Shown: positions 33,331-36,801 of the stretch, piece by piece
How the letters are laid out: the number at the start of each line of letters is the position of its first letter
How positions within the stretch are numbered: position 1 is the stretch's first letter
Assembly (NCBI GenBank): GCA_022616415.1
Contig: JAKEEU010000139.1
Span: 1 to 36,801, forward strand
Reading direction: 5' to 3'
Source of the DNA: Candidatus Zhuqueibacterota bacterium
Lineage (GTDB): Bacteria; Zhuqueibacterota; Zhuqueibacteria; Zhuqueibacterales; Zhuqueibacteraceae
Length of the DNA: 36,801 nt
Notes under the pieces: model-generated
What the model was told of the DNA's origin: nothing
The model's input: only the letters and a program-made list of their open reading frames with translations
Database searches by the model: none
Translations under genes and position numbers: made by a program

Positions 33331-33388
33331 CCCTTTAGCTCGCCCGATTGTGGGGCGAAGGTGACGATGCCAAACCCAAGCTAAAGGG
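33331..33388. repeat. Palindrome between convergent genes
   Basis: CCCTTTAGCT (33331-33340) and AGCTAAAGGG (33379-33388) form a perfect 10-bp stem. Inside, CGCCC (33341-33345) pairs with GGGCG (33353-33357). It fills the space between two gene ends that face each other, so it may act as a two-way terminator, although U-tracts are weak. Confidence 0.6.
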
Positions 33389-33399
33389 CGGCTCATTCG

Positions 33400-35559
33400 T
33401 TACAACCTCCATAAGTACGAAGCTTTGGCAAAAACGCCTCTTTGCGTTTCGATAAAGCGGCTGCCAGTGACAAACACGTCGCCTTCAAAGCGATTTTTTT
33501 CATAAAGCGAGCCGTAACCCAAATGCATGACCGTCCCAGGTATGTATGTGAAGGAAGCAAGAAAGTCGGTCAGCAAGCGTTTGCGAAAGGTGTTGTGCTC
33601 GACGATCCCCCGAAAGAAAAGAAACCGGTTCAATTGGTAAGTCAACCTGCCGCGCCAAATTTTCACGTCAAAAATTTTTTCAGAATTGCTGTCACGAAAG
33701 AGATCGAAATACCTAAAGCTGAGATTGGCGTTCAGCTTTTCCGACGGCTGGTAAGTTACGCTGGCGGAAGCATCACTGCCCTTACCCTGAAACGGATCAC
33801 TCGAAAAACGGATGGCTTTGCCGTAGCGATAAGAAAAACTGAGCGCGAGCTGCTTGGTAAATTGGCTGCTGCCCGAAACGCTTACCCCGCTGGTTTTGAA
33901 CTTTTCTCCCAAAAAGATTTCGGTGGAATAATTGGCGCTGAAAGAGATGCTGGCGTTTCTTTTTAAGATAAATCGCAGGGAAACAATGTTGTCGGTTTCA
34001 TAAAGATAGCTCGGTTTATCTTTGATTTGCGCGCTGAACAGACTCGGGGCGATTCTGCGGATGAAGCCGGACTTCGGATAAAATTTCGGCGTGACGGAGG
34101 CGCGAACCATCGAAATGCCGGTACGGGTGACAAAGCCCGTCTTCGTATCAAAATCATTTGACAAATCTTGCACGCCGGCGTTCACGTCAAGATTGCGCGT
34201 GTTGTACACATAGTCCACTCCGGTAGCGTGTCCGGTTTGTGCGGCGGCAGCGGCGCCGGCTTTATCACTCGACAGAAAAAGATTGTAGCCCAAAATGCTG
34301 GACTCGTTGATTCGAATTTGTCCATCCGGACCGAAAACGCGGTTAAAGCTGTTTTTCAATTCCCGTCCGGTATAAAAGACGCCGATATAGCCGTCCCCGC
34401 TCAGCGCGCGCTTGTAACGCAAGATGGAAGCATGCGCATACTTGCCAGTAGAATCGCGCGCGGTGCCGCTATTCGGCAATTCGTCCAACGCATCGATCAC
34501 GGCGAGAAAATTCTTTTTGCCGATTTTGCCGGAAAGCTTGACGCCGGCAATGGGATCCACGATCGTGCGCGTGTGTACGATCGCGGCAAGAGGATCACTG
34601 GAAGAGCTGCCGGCAAAATTAAAATTCTCTCTGCCTTCGAGGAAAAACGGGCGTTTCTCTGCAAAAAAAAGATTGAAGCGCAGATTGACGTCTACCTGCC
34701 CGGCATCGGCCTCGACCTGGCTGAAATCCGGGTTGTAGGCGCCGTCGAAAATCAAATCCGAGGTGAGGCCATATTTGGTGGTTACCCCGAAGTCGCTTTG
34801 TTGATTGGCTAGAGACAACTTTCCGGCGATGGGGTTGTAACCGTTCTTGCGGTTTTGCGTGATCTCCGGCAGCAATTCGAATAGCCTGTAATGCTTGATG
34901 TCGCGCATGTGTATCGGCATCATCTGCGTCAAAAAGAACATGCCGCGCTCCGGCTTGAGCGGCGGGTAGGTTCCTTGCTCGTTGCGCCGGCTGACGCGGC
35001 GCTCGAAGATCACGCCCATTTCCACGGTTTCTTTATTGGCAAAACGAATGCTCTTGAACGGGATGCGCACTTCGATGGTGTAGCCTTTGTCGTCGATTTG
35101 ACCGGCGCTGTACCAGACGAGGTCGACGCCGAAATCCTCGCGGCCGCTGGCAAAGCGGCTGTCGTCTTGTATGCCGGCCGGATTGACGTAAAGCCCGTAA
35201 AGCGCCTGCTGATCGTTGAATGAATCCAAATTAATGCAAATCCAATCATCGGGGCGGATGTTGTCGCGGCGTGAGATCGAGCTTTTGATTTTGTCCGGCT
35301 CGCTGTCGAAGCAGCGAAAGGCAAAATAAAGATTCTCGCGGTCGTAAGCGAAATAGACGACGGTTTGGTCGGCCATGTCGATGCCGAAATCAGGCGTGAA
35401 GGTTTTAAAGCCGGACACGCTTGGCGCCGTTTGCCATACCGGGTCATTCAATTTGCCGTCGATCACCGGCGGCACGTCGGTCCGCAACGGGGCCAGCGCC
35501 TCTCTCGCAACGGCGGGAGTGACAGTCAAGAGAACAAGGGCAGCCAGATTGAATTTCAT
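33400..35559 (-). CDS. DUF5916 outer-membrane protein with N-terminal family 9 carbohydrate-binding-like domain
   Basis: A 719-residue protein. A signal peptide (FNLAALVLLTVTPAVA) is followed by a carbohydrate-binding family 9-like domain to about residue 215: PVIDGKLNDPVWQTAP and VYFAYDRENLYFAFRCFDSEP. The DUF5916 beta-barrel follows, with the family segments FDGAYNPDFSQVEADAGQVDVN and LFFAEKRPFFLEGRENF near 300-335. It probably sits in the outer membrane; ligand and role are unknown, and the family expands in FCB genomes. I start at 35559 (GGAG upstream, proper signal). An in-frame ATG at 35598 would bury the signal. The protein ends in a leucine (SYLWRL) instead of the usual aromatic. Confidence 0.85.
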   Translation of the reverse strand: MKFNLAALVLLTVTPAVAREALAPLRTDVPPVIDGKLNDPVWQTAPSVSGFKTFTPDFGIDMADQTVVYFAYDRENLYFAFRCFDSEPDKIKSSISRRDNIRPDDWICINLDSFNDQQALYGLYVNPAGIQDDSRFASGREDFGVDLVWYSAGQIDDKGYTIEVRIPFKSIRFANKETVEMGVIFERRVSRRNEQGTYPPLKPERGMFFLTQMMPIHMRDIKHYRLFELLPEITQNRKNGYNPIAGKLSLANQQSDFGVTTKYGLTSDLIFDGAYNPDFSQVEADAGQVDVNLRFNLFFAEKRPFFLEGRENFNFAGSSSSDPLAAIVHTRTIVDPIAGVKLSGKIGKKNFLAVIDALDELPNSGTARDSTGKYAHASILRYKRALSGDGYIGVFYTGRELKNSFNRVFGPDGQIRINESSILGYNLFLSSDKAGAAAAAQTGHATGVDYVYNTRNLDVNAGVQDLSNDFDTKTGFVTRTGISMVRASVTPKFYPKSGFIRRIAPSLFSAQIKDKPSYLYETDNIVSLRFILKRNASISFSANYSTEIFLGEKFKTSGVSVSGSSQFTKQLALSFSYRYGKAIRFSSDPFQGKGSDASASVTYQPSEKLNANLSFRYFDLFRDSNSEKIFDVKIWRGRLTYQLNRFLFFRGIVEHNTFRKRLLTDFLASFTYIPGTVMHLGYGSLYEKNRFEGDVFVTGSRFIETQRGVFAKASYLWRL

Positions 35560-35587
35560 ACTTTCTCCACCTCGATCAAAATAAGTA

Positions 35588-35660
35588 CCCAACCTCAAGG
35601 ATAAAAAAGGCCAACGGTTTAAAAGACTGCAATCCGTTGGCCGCTGTTTAATTCGTTGGG
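35588..35660. repeat. CCAACGGAT-family inverted repeat, diverged copy 4
   Basis: GGCCAACGG (35609-35617) pairs perfectly with CCGTTGGCC (35634-35642), and an outer CCCAAC (35588-35593) with GTTGGG (35655-35660). It lies between the lipoprotein stop and the DUF5916 start on the minus strand. Confidence 0.75.
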
Positions 35661-35690
35661 ATTCTTTTCGTAAGAACTCCGGAACAGAAA

Positions 35691-36548
35691 TTAATCCGTC
35701 AGTACCTTCAAGTTGCCGCCTTCGCGCCGGAAAGGAATTTTAAGATATTCCTTCCCAAATGCCTCGACATTGCTGCCCAGCCCTTGGATCAGCTTTGGCG
35801 GAATCGTTTCATGCTTGATCAAAAGATACGGAATCAACTCGTAGTCGCCCGGCAGAATGGAACCCCGGCTGATATCGAAAGCAATGCTGCGGCTATAAGG
35901 TATCCTGCCGACGATTTGCAAATCGCTGGATGCTGCACCGAAGGCATTGGAGAGCAGCAAGAGCATGATTTCGTCCGAGCCGACCTTTTTCAATATGGCT
36001 TTGGCGAGAAATTCTGTGAACAGGCCGGGGAATTTCACCGTCACGGTATCGCCGATCGCCTCCAAAGTCACTGTCATCAGCAAACGTCCCTCGAAATTCG
36101 GACCAATTATCGAAGGTTCGACACGCGTGGCAATGCGCAAGAATTTGTGCAAAAGCAGCGTTTTGGTCAACTCACCATTTTTGTTGATGTCGGCTTGATC
36201 GTAAGCGAATTCACCGTTGCGCACTACGACTTGCGCCGAATTAAGCTGGTAATTTGCCACGTAAAAATAAAGCTGGAATGTGCCATTGATGCCGGCAGAC
36301 GCACTCTGCGGCGGCAAATTGAGCAGGAAACGTCCCGCCGCATCACAGCGAGCGCTATTATTAAAGCCGTCGAGCCAGACAAAAACGCCTTCCGGTGTTT
36401 GTCCGTCTGCAAGCTGGACGCTGCCACGCACAGCCGTGGTGCCGCCCGAAACTTTGTCTTTAAAAAAAGGATTGTCGGTGCATCCAGAGAGCAAGGCCGC
36501 ACAGAGAGCAACCAGCAGAGCCAAGCAGAACGCTATTGCATCTTTCAT
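35691..36548 (-). CDS. Lipoprotein with carboxypeptidase-like N-terminal domain
   Basis: A 285-residue lipoprotein: the signal MKDAIAFCLALLVALCAA ends in the lipobox LSGC. A carboxypeptidase-like regulatory strand pattern follows (VRGSVQLADGQTPEGVFVWLDG, CDAAGRFLLNLPP), and the remaining 150 residues are beta-rich (LLMTVTLEAIGDTVTVKFPG) without a recognised fold. I choose the ATG at 36548 because upstream in-frame sequence would remove the signal. It precedes DUF5916 with a repeat between them and may share its transcript. Confidence 0.75.
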   Translation of the reverse strand: MKDAIAFCLALLVALCAALLSGCTDNPFFKDKVSGGTTAVRGSVQLADGQTPEGVFVWLDGFNNSARCDAAGRFLLNLPPQSASAGINGTFQLYFYVANYQLNSAQVVVRNGEFAYDQADINKNGELTKTLLLHKFLRIATRVEPSIIGPNFEGRLLMTVTLEAIGDTVTVKFPGLFTEFLAKAILKKVGSDEIMLLLLSNAFGAASSDLQIVGRIPYSRSIAFDISRGSILPGDYELIPYLLIKHETIPPKLIQGLGSNVEAFGKEYLKIPFRREGGNLKVLTD

Positions 36549-36801
36549 GGCTGATACCAACCAAATTAAAACAAACCAATTCAAGTCAATCAACCTAACC
36601 CGAAGGAACTGGACAAGAAAAGACAAAATAATTTTTTAATCATATTGTCAAAAATTATTTTGCCTTTTGAAATTTTTACCAAAAAAGCAAAGGTTTGACT
36701 CCTAGCGTGAGTTTCCTAAAATCGCTCGGGAATCAGCGTTAAAAAGATGAAAAACAAATCGTTAATTGTATACACTGATTAATTGAGATGAGTTCGCTAA
36801 C
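36549..36801. other. AT-rich gap with a perfect 13-bp inverted repeat
   Basis: No gene is visible. CAAAATAATTTTT (36624-36636) and AAAAATTATTTTG (36650-36662) form a perfect stem with a 13-nt loop. It lies 76 nt upstream of the minus-strand lipoprotein start and could be an operator or promoter element. On the minus strand TTG and TATTTTG stand 18 nt apart here, a possible promoter. The last 140 bases are AT-rich and without clear structure. Confidence 0.5.

Noticed and set aside
1..36801. CRISPR array
   Set aside because: The repeats are inverted, intergenic and have no regular spacers; no cas gene is present.

Overview
The window is a mid-GC bacterial segment that reads best as a member of the FCB superphylum, in a KSB1/Calditrichota-like or other uncultured lineage; this is an inference. 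The support is: a TonB-dependent receptor with a carboxypeptidase-like N-terminal domain, a DUF5916 outer-membrane protein, DUF4922 next to SpoIID/LytB, several lipoproteins, and promoter-like sites of the Bacteroidota type (TTG, 20-nt spacer, TAnnTTT). I see no rRNA, tRNA, CRISPR array or transposase gene.

Layout. 1-2.9 kb: a GNAT acetyltransferase and a fused flavin-oxidoreductase/NapH-like ferredoxin membrane protein. 3.0-5.3 kb: an Rpn-like nuclease-family protein and a lower-GC phospholipase-D-fold protein, followed by what looks like the tail of a lost gene. 5.3-16.3 kb: single-gene or short-operon housekeeping and envelope functions: ketopantoate reductase-like protein, class C serine hydrolase, a small membrane protein with a heme-type TonB receptor, a DUF4349 lipoprotein, an isoprenylcysteine-methyltransferase-like protein, a SAM methyltransferase, an NTF2-like secreted protein, an RNA ligase and a D-aminoacylase. 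16.4-25.0 kb: a sugar-phosphate block with transketolase, a transaldolase/glucose-6-phosphate isomerase fusion, a HAD phosphatase, 6-phosphogluconolactonase and a mercuric-reductase-like flavoprotein. 25.1-31.0 kb: a minus-strand three-gene envelope operon (tandem glycosyltransferase, DUF4922, SpoIID) flanked on each side by a plus-strand toxin-antitoxin pair. 31.0-36.8 kb: an alkane hydroxylase gene broken by an out-of-frame internal deletion, a two-membrane-segment coiled-coil protein, a small secreted protein, then minus-strand DUF5916 and a lipoprotein.

The most unusual feature is in the intergenic DNA. At least eight gaps carry inverted repeats, and in most of them each arm is itself built of short direct repeats (units of 6, 8, 14 or 17 nt). 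Four of these share one 17-nt-spaced unit, CCAACGGAT, and form a dispersed family inside this single window. Several lie directly upstream of a Shine-Dalgarno site or across a stop codon, so they could act on mRNA. The broken alkB, the orphan gene tail before the ketopantoate reductase, and the Bacteroidota-like promoter set are the other main observations.
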